Assembly: GCF_021730395.1 (NCBI RefSeq)
Contig: NC_069376.1
Span: 14,293,001-14,357,000, forward strand
From: Mercenaria mercenaria
Lineage: Eukaryota > Mollusca > Bivalvia > Venerida > Veneridae
Direction of reading: 5' to 3'
DNA: 64,000 nt
Made by a program: the position numbers and the translations under genes. Below, in pieces: positions 10,652 through 21,108 of the stretch (position 1 is its first letter; each line of letters starts with the position of its first letter). The notes beneath the pieces are model-generated. The model saw nothing but the letters and a program-made list of their open reading frames with translations, was not told the origin of the DNA and did not search any database.

Positions 10652-12349
10652 ATAGGGTCAGTGGGGCTGGCGATTAACCGATAAAGATCGTGTACAATAT
10701 TGTTATTTTTGCCAGAAGATTAGGATTTAGGAAAGTTCTTACTTTCTCACAATGGAAATACTATTCTACGACCTCGGCAACAATTTTTTTGCAAAAAATA
10801 ATCTGTTTACTTTGAAAAAGGCGAATAATTTCACACCTTCGGTATCGAGCCACGGAATGGCAGTGTAGAATAAAAGATTCAATTTCAAAAATAAAATAAA
10901 CTTTGAGAATATTTTTGCTACATCTTATTTACAGCAATGCTGAATGATAACCTGTAATACTTTTTTATTCATTTTCTTTGTTTAAAACTAGAAAAAAGGA
11001 TAATCTAAACACTACCGCCATGTAGCGTAATGGCCGATACCCCACTCACCATAAAACCGTGAACGGGCGTTTATTGGTGGTTAATACCGGAAAACGGGAT
11101 TTATCCTATAATGTCGATATCGAGAATAGACTTAAATTGGTAATTAGCTGATATGATGGTGTAAACTTTTCATATCACTATCAGTCCCGCAAAAGATCAC
11201 AGCCATTTTCATAGCTGTCAAGGCCCCACAAAGGCCACGAGTGTGATCGGTGTTCGAAGGGAAGGTTGTCCCTCGTGGGGGTCTGGAGGGCGATGATCCC
11301 TAAAAGCCGGAAACGCCCTCACATGGAAAATTTAGATTTTTAACACAAAACAGATCTGGTTTTGAATAGTCTCCCTCCATGTTTACTTTTTTGTGACGTT
11401 TATTGATGCGGTAGGAATAACATGTTGCACCGGTGAATGTAAAAGCTGTATTATACGGTATGAAAACACCGTGTCAACGTCGCCTCGCATGTTTGATTCA
11501 ATAATTTTCTACAAAAAAAACCGATTGCTTTATTTCTTTAAAATGCGTGTGACCTTCAATAGTAAGCGTGTGAGCGTGATCTAGGGCCGAAATGCGTGTG
11601 ACACACGCGCAATGCGTGTGTCTTGACAGGTATGCATTTTTTGCCGATTTTGTAAGTATATCCCTGAGATCTGATAAAGAAGCAATTAATCAAATTTTAC
11701 ATTGTCAACTAATTAAATTACCTTTCCAACCTCAGCATTTCCCATACTGATAATCTTGATTCTCAATGCGCGTTTGCTTTTGGATTTTTCCATTCTCTGT
11801 TGAAATTTCGTTATAATCAGGTACAGATGGAAAAATTAATCAGCTTTTCATGTGTTTACAATAAGTCAGGGACATTTTACAGATAAAACTTGAAATATTA
11901 AAAATGTGATGCCGTATAGGCCATATGAAATATTTGTTTACATTCGATACCAAGCAAATGCGGTGGGTGGGGAGCAATCATCTGTTAATTTGAGGCGTGT
12001 GTCCATTCTGTACCATTTACCACATGTGCTAAAGATTTAGCTAATAAGAAATTGTGACAAATTCTATAGTCCGGAGCTTAAATCGAGAGAATTTTCATAA
12101 ATCTTTCGGAATTTAGCCGCCGGAAGTTGATCATGTTTATTACGGTGTGGTATAATGTTCGTCTCAATATATTATAACGATGTCATCATACAAAATTTTC
12201 TGGTTACAGACTACTAAAATAAGAAACCTCTACTTCTACAGGTTACTCCCCAACAATGTGTTTTACACTAAGTCTTGAACTTTTTATCTGTTCTACTCTC
12301 TGTGGAATTCGAGTTTATGCATAATTATTCTACTAAATTACGGAAATTG
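10652..12349. other. Intergenic, no gene supported
   Basis: This stretch holds no gene I can support. Local curiosities are CACACGCG/GTGTGACACACGCG words near 11540-11625 and a GC-rich patch with CACGAGTG and CCCTCGTGGG near 11235-11280. The frame at 11393-11584 is short and unrecognised. Confidence 0.5.
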
Positions 12350-12428
12350 GTAATTGTAATTTAACTGGACATTTCTCAATGTAATTGTAATTTAATTGGA
12401 CATTTCTCAATGTAATTGTAATTTAATT
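12350..12428 (+). repeat. 31-bp tandem repeat, 2.5 copies
   Basis: The unit starting GTAATTGTAATTTAA and containing TGGACATTTCTCAAT repeats at 12350, 12381 and 12412 with one C/T difference. It sits directly upstream of the truncated LINE. Confidence 0.8.
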
Positions 12429-12459
12429 AATTACATTTTAAAGTAATTGACCCCAGGTC

Positions 12460-14830
12460 TGTCCTGCGCACGATACGTTTTTGATATGAAAATGATCCAG
12501 CATGTAAATATAAGAAATAGAAAAAAGAGAATTGTATCAGATAGAAAGGCTGACTGGGATGGTTTTAAAGAATACATTGGTCAAGTCAAATATAACATCC
12601 TTCAAAATCACCACTCTAAAATGTAAATGAACTTTGGTTACTATTTTCAGATGCTATTAAGGAGGGCATATCCAAATTCGCCCCATCCAAGAGGATCAGC
12701 GGCAAGAGATCACTACCCTGGATTACGCAGTCCATCAAACGTTTGATGAGGCGACGCGATAAATTATATCTTAAATCCAGGAGAGATAAGAGTAGCAAGA
12801 TCAGAACAGCCTTCCTCAATTTGAAGCACGAAATTAAATGTCAAATCAAGATTTCATATAATAATTACCTTGAATATATTTTAGGAAACAAGGAAGAACC
12901 TGAAGATTTAGACAACATTAATACTAAAAAATTCAATTCTAAGAAACTTTTCAGCCTCATCAAGAATGCCAAACAAGACGCTACTGGCATAGCATCTCTT
13001 TTCGACAAATCTACTAAGTCCGATGACAAAGACAAGGCAAACATCTTGAATCAACAATTCCAATCTGTTTTTACTCCCATGTCCCCTTTAACGCTCTCTC
13101 AGCCTTGCCTTTCAGCTGCCCGCAACATGTCCTCCTGTATCTCTTCATTTTTCAGGAAATTCCCAGATATGCCAGAGATTTCCATCAGTGTCAACGGGGT
13201 GCAGAAGCTACTCTCCAACCTCTCTCCTGATAAAGCAGCGGGCCCAGACAACATCAAGCCTGTCGTTCTCAAAACTCATAAACATGAAATTTCTCCTATT
13301 TTGCAGCTCATATTTCAGAAATCCTTAAACTCCGGTAAACTCCCAGATATTTAGACATCAGCCACGTTGTTCCAATCTTTAAGAAAGGAAACAAAGAGGA
13401 CCCTGCTAACTATCGTCCCATTTCACTAACGTGTATCTCTTGTAAACTTTTAGAGCACATCGTAGCATCAAACCTTTCAGCTCATTTTAATAAACATAAT
13501 ATCTTATATGACTTGCAGCACTGTTTTCGAGAACGCCGCTCTTGTGAGACTCAGCTTCTTCAGATTGTGGACCATCTAGCCAGAAACCTCATCTTTGGAC
13601 AACAAACCGACTTTATTCTCCTTGACTTTAGTAAAGCATTCGATAAAGGTTCTCACCTAAAACTTCTCTTTAAACTTCAGGAACATGGTGTTAACACCGT
13701 CACCATCAACTGGATTCATTCTTTTCTCATAGGCAGAACTCAGCAAGTCGTCTTGGGTGGAGAATCATCAAAACAAGTCCCGGTTACATCAGGGGTCTCC
13801 CAAGGTTCAGTACTTGGTCCTCTTCTCTTTCTTCTTTATATTAATGATCTTTCTGAATCTCTCTCTCTTCACAGGTCCGTCTTTTTGCTGATGACACTGC
13901 CGTTTACCTTGTGATCAACAACAAGCAAGACTGTTCCATTCTCCAACAGGATCTAGATACACTTGTGTTGTGGGAGGATGCCTGGGAGATGGAGTTCAAT
14001 CCAAGCAAGTGTGTTGTTATTCCTATATCTAAAAGTACCAAATACAAAATTCAATTCAATTACACCTTACATGGCCAAACATTAGAATCAGTACCCAGTG
14101 CAATATATCTTGGAGTCAATATATCTGAAGACCTTTCAGGGAATCAACACATAGAGCAAATAACATCCAATGCAAACAAAACATTAGGATTTTTACGTAG
14201 AAATATCCAGACTACAAACCAACATATTAAGGAAACAGCCTATAAGACCATGGTAAGACAATTAGAGTATGCCTCTACAGTCTGGAGCCCCCACACAGAT
14301 ACCAACATTGATAAATTAGAAAAAGTTCAAAAAAGATCAGTTAGATGGGTTAAAAATAATTATTTTACCTATGACAGTGTCACCAGCATGCGGAACGAGT
14401 TGGGTTGGCAGAGTTTACAGGACAGACGTGACCTAGCCCGACTGATCATGTTTTATAAGATCATGTATGGTTTAGTTGCGGTACCAGTTCCATCTTACTT
14501 AGAAAGGCCTGTGAGAATGTCGCGGCATATGCATGAACTCTCCTTCCGTCAAGTCCATACTGACTCAAACCTGACCTTGAGGTGTTCAAACGATATCTTG
14601 ACCCCTCGGTCCTCTCTTACCACCCCTCACAAAGCGGATGTTTTTAACCCCTTTTAACTTGTGAATATTTCATCTTACTTAACACTTTCACACTTTTATC
14701 TTCTCTCTCACTATCTGCATTTTTGAAGCCTTCCTTTCACTGCTTTTAAACCAACTTTTATCTGGTTGTGACGCGCAACCCGGCTATTATACCCGTGAGG
14801 GGAGTCCAGCTGTATAGAAAGATAAATAGT
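12460..14830 (+). mobile_element. 5'-truncated CR1/Jockey-group LINE with reverse transcriptase
   Basis: This is the reverse-transcriptase half of a non-LTR retrotransposon. Coding signal begins about 12530 in the endonuclease-RT linker (RKADWDGFKEYIG). RT motifs follow in order: KAAGPDNI (about 13235), [10 protein letters not shown] (about 13410), [10 protein letters not shown] (13616-13645), [20 protein letters not shown] (about 13790-13849) and the catalytic FADDTAVY (13884-13907). The C-terminal domain runs to the stop at 14657, and includes WEMEFNPSKC, YLGVNISEDL and LEYASTVWSPH. The frame shifts at least three times (near 12617, 13345 and 13870), so the copy is dead. The endonuclease is missing. 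A 3' UTR leads to a GATAAATAG tail near 14825. Confidence 0.9.
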
Positions 14831-15689
14831 ATCAGTATATGTTGTTATATAGCCCTTGATTTGATTCATATGTTACAAATTATATTTTGTTGTAACTACG
14901 CTTTCATCGTTTTAAAAGGAAATGTCCATTAAAGTCCCAAAGTATACATTCCTATAGATTTTAAAATACTAGAAATGCACATGTTTTTGATTCGAAAAAC
15001 AGCTCCGCCACATGATATATTAATCCGAGTGCGTTCTTATATTATGACATTGTTGACGGAAAGCATTAAAGTATATATCATATCAAAGCCATCTTATATG
15101 TGCTTCATTGAAGTTTATGATCCGCTCTAATTAGGGGTCACCCTCGAAAGGGTCTTGATTACCTGGGTGTCCTGTCTTTTACCATGTCATTTGCGTAGTA
15201 GTTACGTAATGATTTCCGGTAGATCACTTAAAACAGCAACTTCTGTGACATGGAGCCGCGTCCTCCAAGTATGAAGATGCCATTTAAGTCGGAATGAAAT
15301 ATATCCAACAACTATATGAACCTGTGGGAAAAATAGATCGATATACTTAAAAATACTAATTAAATGTATGACATTTTTAATTGCAAGGAACAAGTTTTAT
15401 ATGTGTATGATGTGTGGAAATAGACTGGAAATGCTTGTTCTTTTCTGACGAAAATAAGAATAAAGCAGGTTTTTCAGGTAAGATATGAATAAAAACATAC
15501 ATGTCTTTAATCAAAATATATTGTATGATAAATTACTTGACTGGAATTATCTTTATAGTGGCAAATTAATTTGTAATGGTATGATAATTTAATGTAGGTT
15601 TTCTTATCGTTGAGAGTTCTTTTGCCACACGTAAAGAGCGCATGCGCTTAAAAATCAAAGCAAACGAGCGTTTGTAGAAAGGTCTATAT
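14831..15689. other. Intergenic, no feature
   Basis: I see no gene, RNA or shared repeat in this stretch. The 63-codon frame at 15202-15393 (minus) is unrecognised and likely chance. Confidence 0.5.
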
Positions 15690-15912
15690 TGAGATTTTTC
15701 AGTTTTGATGGTAGAGGAAGAACCCAGGTGACACTCTGTGTATTATTTCATCAAGAGCGGGCACCATACGACCATTCGTAAGCCAGCTTGATAGCTTCCT
15801 CACATGAAGAATTCAACGCCACGAGTGAGGCTCAAACCGGCATCGGTGAGATGTAAATGATTTTTCAACTACCTTAACCAATCACGAGAGCCCTGAACTT
15901 CAAAATCATATG
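15690..15912 (-). mobile_element. tRNA-headed SINE with AAGCCAGC body, copy 1
   Basis: Read on the minus strand, a tRNA-like head lies at about 15905-15830 (A-box-like GATTGGTTAAGGTAG, B-box-like GGTTTGAGCC). A body follows with CGTTGAATTCTTCATGTGAG, GAAGCTATCAAGCTGGCTTA and GCCCGCTCTTGATGAAATAA. The same body is found at 58885-59040 and, diverged, at 34745-34950. It resembles bivalve SINEs with a conserved central domain (the BivaMD/Meta-domain group); that family name is from memory. Confidence 0.75.
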
Positions 15913-16253
15913 CAGGCTAAAATTACATGACATGTGTCCCAAGCACCGATAAAGCTATATCGGTGAAAGTGAAAGCAGATTTTGATTGCCTAAATCTGAA
16001 ATTTGTTTTCGATGAAAACCAACTCGACAGGGGAAAATGCAACAAAATAACCCCGCTGTAAATGGGTAGGAATCGTTTTTTATTTATTTTTATTGATACA
16101 AAGACAACTTAGAAGTTACAGTCGGCCAACGATAATAAAAATGGCGCGAAAATGTCAGGCGAGTCTAAGAATGATAATTTAGGTTGGTCAGTTATCACTG
16201 TAAAGTAGATAGTCATTCTTATGATACTTGTCAAGTAAAAATTACTTTACTTG

Positions 16254-16336
16254 AATGGCGAACTGGCTCAGGCGGCTAAGCTGTCGGTTTTCAATGCAGT
16301 GCGAAAAATAGCACGAGTTCGAAACTCGCAAGAGGT
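16254..16336 (+). repeat. tRNA-like sequence with A and B boxes (SINE head or pseudo-tRNA)
   Basis: TGGCTCAGGCGG (16264-16275) fits the A box and GAGTTCGAAACTC (about 16314-16326) fits the B box, at the right spacing. The T stem CGAG/CTCG pairs, but the acceptor strands do not. It is probably the head of a tRNA-derived SINE or a decayed tRNA copy. The T-rich 3' flank (16370-16432) could supply terminators. Confidence 0.5.
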
Positions 16337-16969
16337 TAATTTTCTAAGGAAATGATGTAGTCTTGCTTTATTTTTGTTTTATTTCAGTTTGATTCTCAGT
16401 TTGTCTTCTCTTTTCTTATCTTTTTTTTTTATATTATCATCATTTCAAAATTACAATGAACCTTTAGATCTTCCTAGAATCCATAGAATAATGAAATCGC
16501 TCATCAGAAGCCTTTTCAATGTTCGCTATTCCGAGCTATGGAATAATAGGTTAGTGTATAATATGGGGGTACTGTACCTACATTACTGATTCGGTATAAA
16601 TGGATATTCTAGAAAAACCCGTGTATGCTGTATTACCGTATTAGATGTATTTTCAAAGCCAGTGGAAAACCCGGTATTGTATCTATGCTGAAAAAAAGTT
16701 TAAAAAAAAGTTTACTTCAACCCAGTATCGAACTCTTTTTTTTTTCTGCATCTCGGGTGTCATACCTAGTGGCCTAACGCTAATACAATACTTTGTTCAT
16801 CGAGTCTCAGTTTGAGATACTAATCCATATCGTCTCTATGTGATTTACATAAACTGGTAAATAATACGGCCGACTGCGTTTGTTTACAAATATCAAATTA
16901 TCGTTCGATTACTGTATGTTAATGAATAGATTCTATACGTGCATGACACTCAAATTATCCAAACATTAC

Positions 16970-17520
16970 GTGAACACAGATTCACCGTCGAAAAACTAGG
17001 ATTAACGATTAACCAGGATTTTCGAACGTAAAAGTATGCTTTTCGAATACTAACCTATATCTCCGACAGAAAACATAGCAAAACGTCGTAAACCATAGTT
17101 CACGCTCGTAAACGTAGGTTCACGCTTGTAAACCCAAGTTTACGGTCGTAAACATAGGGTCACCTTCGTGTATTATGGTTTTACGTTCGAAAAATTAGGT
17201 TTCTCGAACAAAACTATAATTTTCGGTCGTAAACGGAAACAATCGAGAAACCTAGTTTATCGACCGCAAACATGCGTTCAAGAGTGTAAACTATGGTTTA
17301 CGCCTGTTATCCTATGTTTTTTGCTCGAAAATATAGGTATATAAATTCGATAATCTTATTTTTCGACCAATATCGTAATTACTGGATAATTGGGTTGCCA
17401 TCAACCATAGTTTACGGACGTGAACCTCTGTTTACAAGTGTGTACCTATTTTTACGGCTGTTTGGTAGAACAAAATTATGATTTTCGTCGTAACTTTATG
17501 TCCGCAAGCGTGAACATGTG
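16970..17520. repeat. 20-bp palindromic minisatellite, consensus CGTAAACATAGGTTTACG
   Basis: Units of about 20 bp follow one another, clearest at 17086-17190: CGTAAACCATAGTTCACGCT, CGTAAACGTAGGTTCACGCT, TGTAAACCCAAGTTTACGGT, CGTAAACATAGGGTCACCTT. Each unit is itself an imperfect palindrome (GTAAAC with GTTTAC). Older units on both sides keep only the TCG/CGA and AAAC/GTTT parts. No reading frame follows it. It may be an old satellite or the repetitive arms of a foldback element. Confidence 0.7.
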
Positions 17521-17723
17521 CGTTGTCTGTCTTTAGTCTCTTCCACACATCTCCATGAACAATAATAAAAAAATAAAATAAGCAATACCTTCCCACACTC
17601 ATACAAACGTGTCTTAGATCGAGCATTCATGCAGATGAGTCATATCCTTGAATGACCCATATTAAGAAATCAGCCATGCTGCACGGATGAACGGATGAAG
17701 CACTTCCAATCGAATTTCTTTTT

Positions 17724-17760
17724 TTTTATCTTATTTTATTTTATTTTATTTTATTTTTTT
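17724..17760 (+). repeat. (TTTTA)n microsatellite
   Basis: About six tandem copies of TTTTA or TTATT followed by a T run. Confidence 0.8.
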
Positions 17761-18191
17761 GTCGTTTTTGTGAAATTCAGTTTCATTTCGGGTCTGACAT
17801 TTGTTTGTTGTCATTTCTCGCAAACCACGCTGTAAAGTGATTGTAGGCTTTAGTAATAAAGAAGATCTACCTTTTTTTCATTTGTTTGATGTAAAGAAAT
17901 TGTTTATTTGGCTACGTTGCTGGAATTTAACGAGAATTGACGGAAGGGGAGATATTCGATATGATCTCAGTCACGGCAACGCGACTGTTTTACGTTGCTG
18001 TTTGCCGCGAAGAGTAAACAATCAGTATTGCAAGACTATTATAGCATTGTGATTACCTCCCCTCAATCGTATCTTTCAATGACAAAAAACTAAAATACTA
18101 TAATATTCATGCGGTATCCAAACGACACTTAGCAAAGACCATTCAAAACCTGGTATGGCCTCGTTTTATGTGACGCGTGAGTCATATTTTG
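17761..18191. other. Intergenic, one unrecognised 83-codon frame
   Basis: The plus frame at 17801-18052 has a mixed composition and no domain I know (its second half reads GRGDIRYDLSHGNATVLRCC). It has no supporting context and I do not call it a gene. Confidence 0.4.
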
Positions 18192-18537
18192 TTAAAGGTC
18201 CAATACTAAGGAAAGTGAACATTTCAATTTCTTTTAAAAAGCACAGAAACTATTTCATTTTATTGGAAAATGAAAGTTGGTATGTAGAAATTCGAAATAA
18301 ATCGCAGTATATGTACAATTATTTTTCTATGAAGTATGAAGAAAGTTAAAAAGACCTGGGGGGTCATTCTGTCGATTCATTGAAATTTCAACATAATACA
18401 CATACATTTCTTTGAGTTCCAAAGACCTTCTGTAAATTTTGACCTGCCAATCTTCATTATTTAGTGTCTTGCAGAAGTCTATGCACTGGCTATGAAAAAA
18501 AATGCCAACTCACTTTCCCTTAGTAATGGACCTTTAA
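18192..18537. mobile_element. TTAA-flanked MITE, 346 bp
   Basis: Ends AGGTCCAATACTAAGGAAAG (left, from 18196) and its inverse CTTTCCCTTAGTAATGGACC (right, to 18532) match with a few changes, and TTAA lies outside each (18192-18195, 18534-18537). It has no coding capacity. It is a different family from the 1729 element but has the same target signature. Confidence 0.8.
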
Positions 18538-19312
18538 ACATATTTTATAGCTGATACATTTTCATTCATTGAGTTATTTTCATAAATGTGAATCTACCAT
18601 AGTGAGATAGTGTTTGGCAGGCAGGGTATATAATCAGACTGGTTATGGTGTTAAATAAGGTTTCTGTCATTTTAGTTAGATCTGAACACAGGGACACAAC
18701 ATGATTATGTGTTCAAAACGCTATTTCTTATTTAGAAGATAATTCTTTTAAACGTTACACATTTCAGCAGTGGAACAGAAACTTAGTTATATCTAAACGG
18801 TGGATGAAAGGAAAAGGTCGAACCTCGCTATCATGAAGTTTGTACATTATACAGTGCTTTAATGAATATTGGATTTTTGTGTTAATAGTGGAGAAAAGTA
18901 TCGAACATCAACAAATGATAGAAAGGAATAATTGTTTTAAATAATAATGAAACAGCATTTCAAGTAATCACAGTATTATACAATCCACTGTCAATTTACT
19001 CATATAATTTTGTATTGAATTGCGGAAAGGGACTGAATGAAAGAATCACACTGCTGGACAGTTTATCGCCTTTAATAACTTACCATCTTTTTTTAAAAAA
19101 AGAAGCTTTTGACACATCTGCAACAATGTCACAGTGCTTAAACTTTACATAATTAGGTAAACATCGTTTTTGACTTGTTTACTTTTATTTCTTCACAAAT
19201 GGTGTTCTTTTTTAAAGGGGAAACCTCTTTTGAAATATTATAAGTATCAAATGCTACGGGACTGACCAGTAAAATATGTATTGTAAAGCTGTTGTTCGTT
19301 AAATAAAAGATA
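18538..19312. other. Intergenic, no feature
   Basis: No gene, RNA or shared repeat is supported here. Confidence 0.5.
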
Positions 19313-19521
19313 TGAGCCGCGCCATGAGAAACTATCATAATGCGTTCGCGAACAGCATGAATTCAGACCATCCATCCGCGTAGCCTGGTCAGGATCCATG
19401 CTGTTCGCTAACGGTTTCTCTAATTGCAATAGGGTTTGAAAGCGAACAGTATGGATCCTGACCAGACTGAATCCATGCTAGTCGCAAACGCACTATGTTG
19501 GTTTTCTCATGGCGCGGCTCA
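19313..19521. mobile_element. TGAGCC palindromic MITE, copy 2
   Basis: Ends TGAGCCGCGCCATGAGAAAC and GTTTTCTCATGGCGCGGCTC(A) are inverted. TA dinucleotides flank both sides (19311-19312, 19522-19523), the best evidence here that this family duplicates TA on insertion, as Tc1/mariner elements do. Frames inside (MDPDQ-type peptides) are palindrome artefacts. Confidence 0.85.
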
Positions 19522-20169
19522 TAGGTGTTTTTTGTACATACATGCACTTCTAAAAATAAAGGGGATTGATAAAGTTATGTTAAAGATGTTTTTCGTTTAT
19601 CAGATATGTCTGTGGTTTGATGATAAACAAAAAGGTGTAATGAGATGTGAACAATAATACCAAATACTTAACAGATACAACTAAAATTGTATTTTTTTTT
19701 ATCTTAGACGTTTTGTAAAGACATGGGCTATATCCAACTTTACTGGAATGGTATTTCTGCACGTAAATCTCATGCGATGAAAGTCTTTCATGTTAAGGTC
19801 GCAGAAGCAATGGGGTCTAACCGCTTCCACTTAAAGTGTGACGGCCAACATACTAGTAACCTATATCATGTGATTTTTAGGTCATCTGAATACGTTCGGG
19901 AAAAGTATTGATAAGTTTGACAGACTCCCGCCATTTTCCTTCCATTTTGTAATCACCACTATGCCAATACAGACCAAGTAATAATTAAAAGTCGCTGGCT
20001 TGACAAAATCTTGCCCCTCGACGTTATATGTTCAAAATCTTTTTGATTTGTAGAATCTTTCATCAGAAAGAGTTAACTCCATTCCCGAATCAGAAAGACA
20101 TAGTAAACTCCCTTTTGATGATCTGGAGGAAAAGTTCGAATCTGGGTTATGAAGGGTAAAAAACTAGGT
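19522..20169. other. Intergenic, no gene supported
   Basis: The plus frame at 19723-19911 (starting MGYIQLYWNGISARKSH) is short and unrecognised. No splice context or homologous context supports it. Confidence 0.4.
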
Positions 20170-20425
20170 CACCAAGTCAAATGAAAGGAAAGGCTTGTTA
20201 ACACTCATGATGCCACATTTATGATCCTGTCGTCATGAAACTTGGTTGGAATGTTTGTCGTGAGATTTTTTAATAGGCCAAGTTAAAATTTGGGTCTTGT
20301 GGGGTCAAAAACGAGTTTAAATGATTACTAGTAAATCACATGAAAAACTTATTAACACTCTAGAGGCCACATTTATGATCCTATCTTCATGGAATTTGGT
20401 CAATTTTTTTTTGATTGTGGATAAC
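20170..20425 (-). repeat. Fragment of the AGCTCACC tandem-core family, reverse orientation
   Basis: Two units read TTAACACTCATGATGCCACA and TTAACACTCTAGAGGCCACA with GTCATGAAACTTGG. These are the reverse complement of the GTTTCATGAAGATTGG and CTCTAGAGTGTTCA blocks of the array at 24833-26700. Confidence 0.65.
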
Positions 20426-20429
20426 CATC

Positions 20430-20935
20430 CAAATCACAGATACATGGAATATATCCACAGGCGCATGTGGATAAGTAAAAGAACTCAGATCAAATATACA
20501 TGGAGTACATCCGAAAGCACACGTGGATACGTACAGGGACTCAGATAACAGATACGTGGGAAACATTCACAGGCGTGTGTGGATACTAGTACTTATACAG
20601 ATGCAGATCACAAATACGTAGACTACATCAAAGCGAGCGCGTGCGGATACGTACATAGAATACATCCACAAGCACGTGTGGATACGTACGTAGAATACAT
20701 CCACAAACGCGTGCGGATACGTACATAGAATACATCCACAAGCATGTGTGGATACGTACATAGAATACATCCACAAACGCGTGCAGATACGTACATAGAA
20801 TACATCCACAAGCACGTGTGGATACGTACATAGAATACATCCACAAACGCGTGCGGATACGTACATAGAATACATCCACAAGCACGTGTGGATACGTAGA
20901 CGGACTCAGATCACAGTTACATGGAATAGCCGACT
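20430..20935. repeat. 35-bp minisatellite with 70-bp higher-order unit
   Basis: From 20645 the unit GGATACGTACATAGAATACA followed by TCCACAAGCACGTGT repeats every 35 bp (20645, 20680, 20715, 20750 and on). CAAGCACGTGT and CAAACGCGTGC variants alternate strictly, giving a 70-bp higher-order repeat. Outer, older units (20430-20640 and 20880-20930) contain an extra GGACTCAGATCACA segment, so the 35-bp form looks like a shortened, recently amplified derivative. All three minus-strand frames stay open only because 35 is not a multiple of 3. Confidence 0.85.
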
Positions 20936-20939
20936 ATTC

Positions 20940-21105
20940 GGGTTACAGATTTAGAATGAATGCTTTTTCTCTCACCCGAAAGGTTATGGACATTGAAGCG
21001 TTGTTCATCAAAGTATGTTGGTTCATATTTACTTCAAGTTTCATGACATTCTACAAACTTATTACTGAGAAATGGCTGCGGACGTGTAGTTTTCATTAAA
21101 TCAAG
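20940..21105 (+). repeat. Left unit of an older tandem-core element, split by an insertion
   Basis: TATGTTGGTTCATATTTACT, TTCAAGTTTCATGACATT and TTACTGAGAAATGGCTGCGG reappear at 23485-23550, after the 2.3-kb element that begins at 21109. The two parts are neighbouring units of one older element. Confidence 0.55.
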
Positions 21106-21108
21106 GGC

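Noticed and set aside
20567-20885. Three overlapping minus-strand frames with MYSMYVS/ILCTYPH repeats
   Set aside because: They are the three frames of one 35-bp minisatellite; openness follows from the period.
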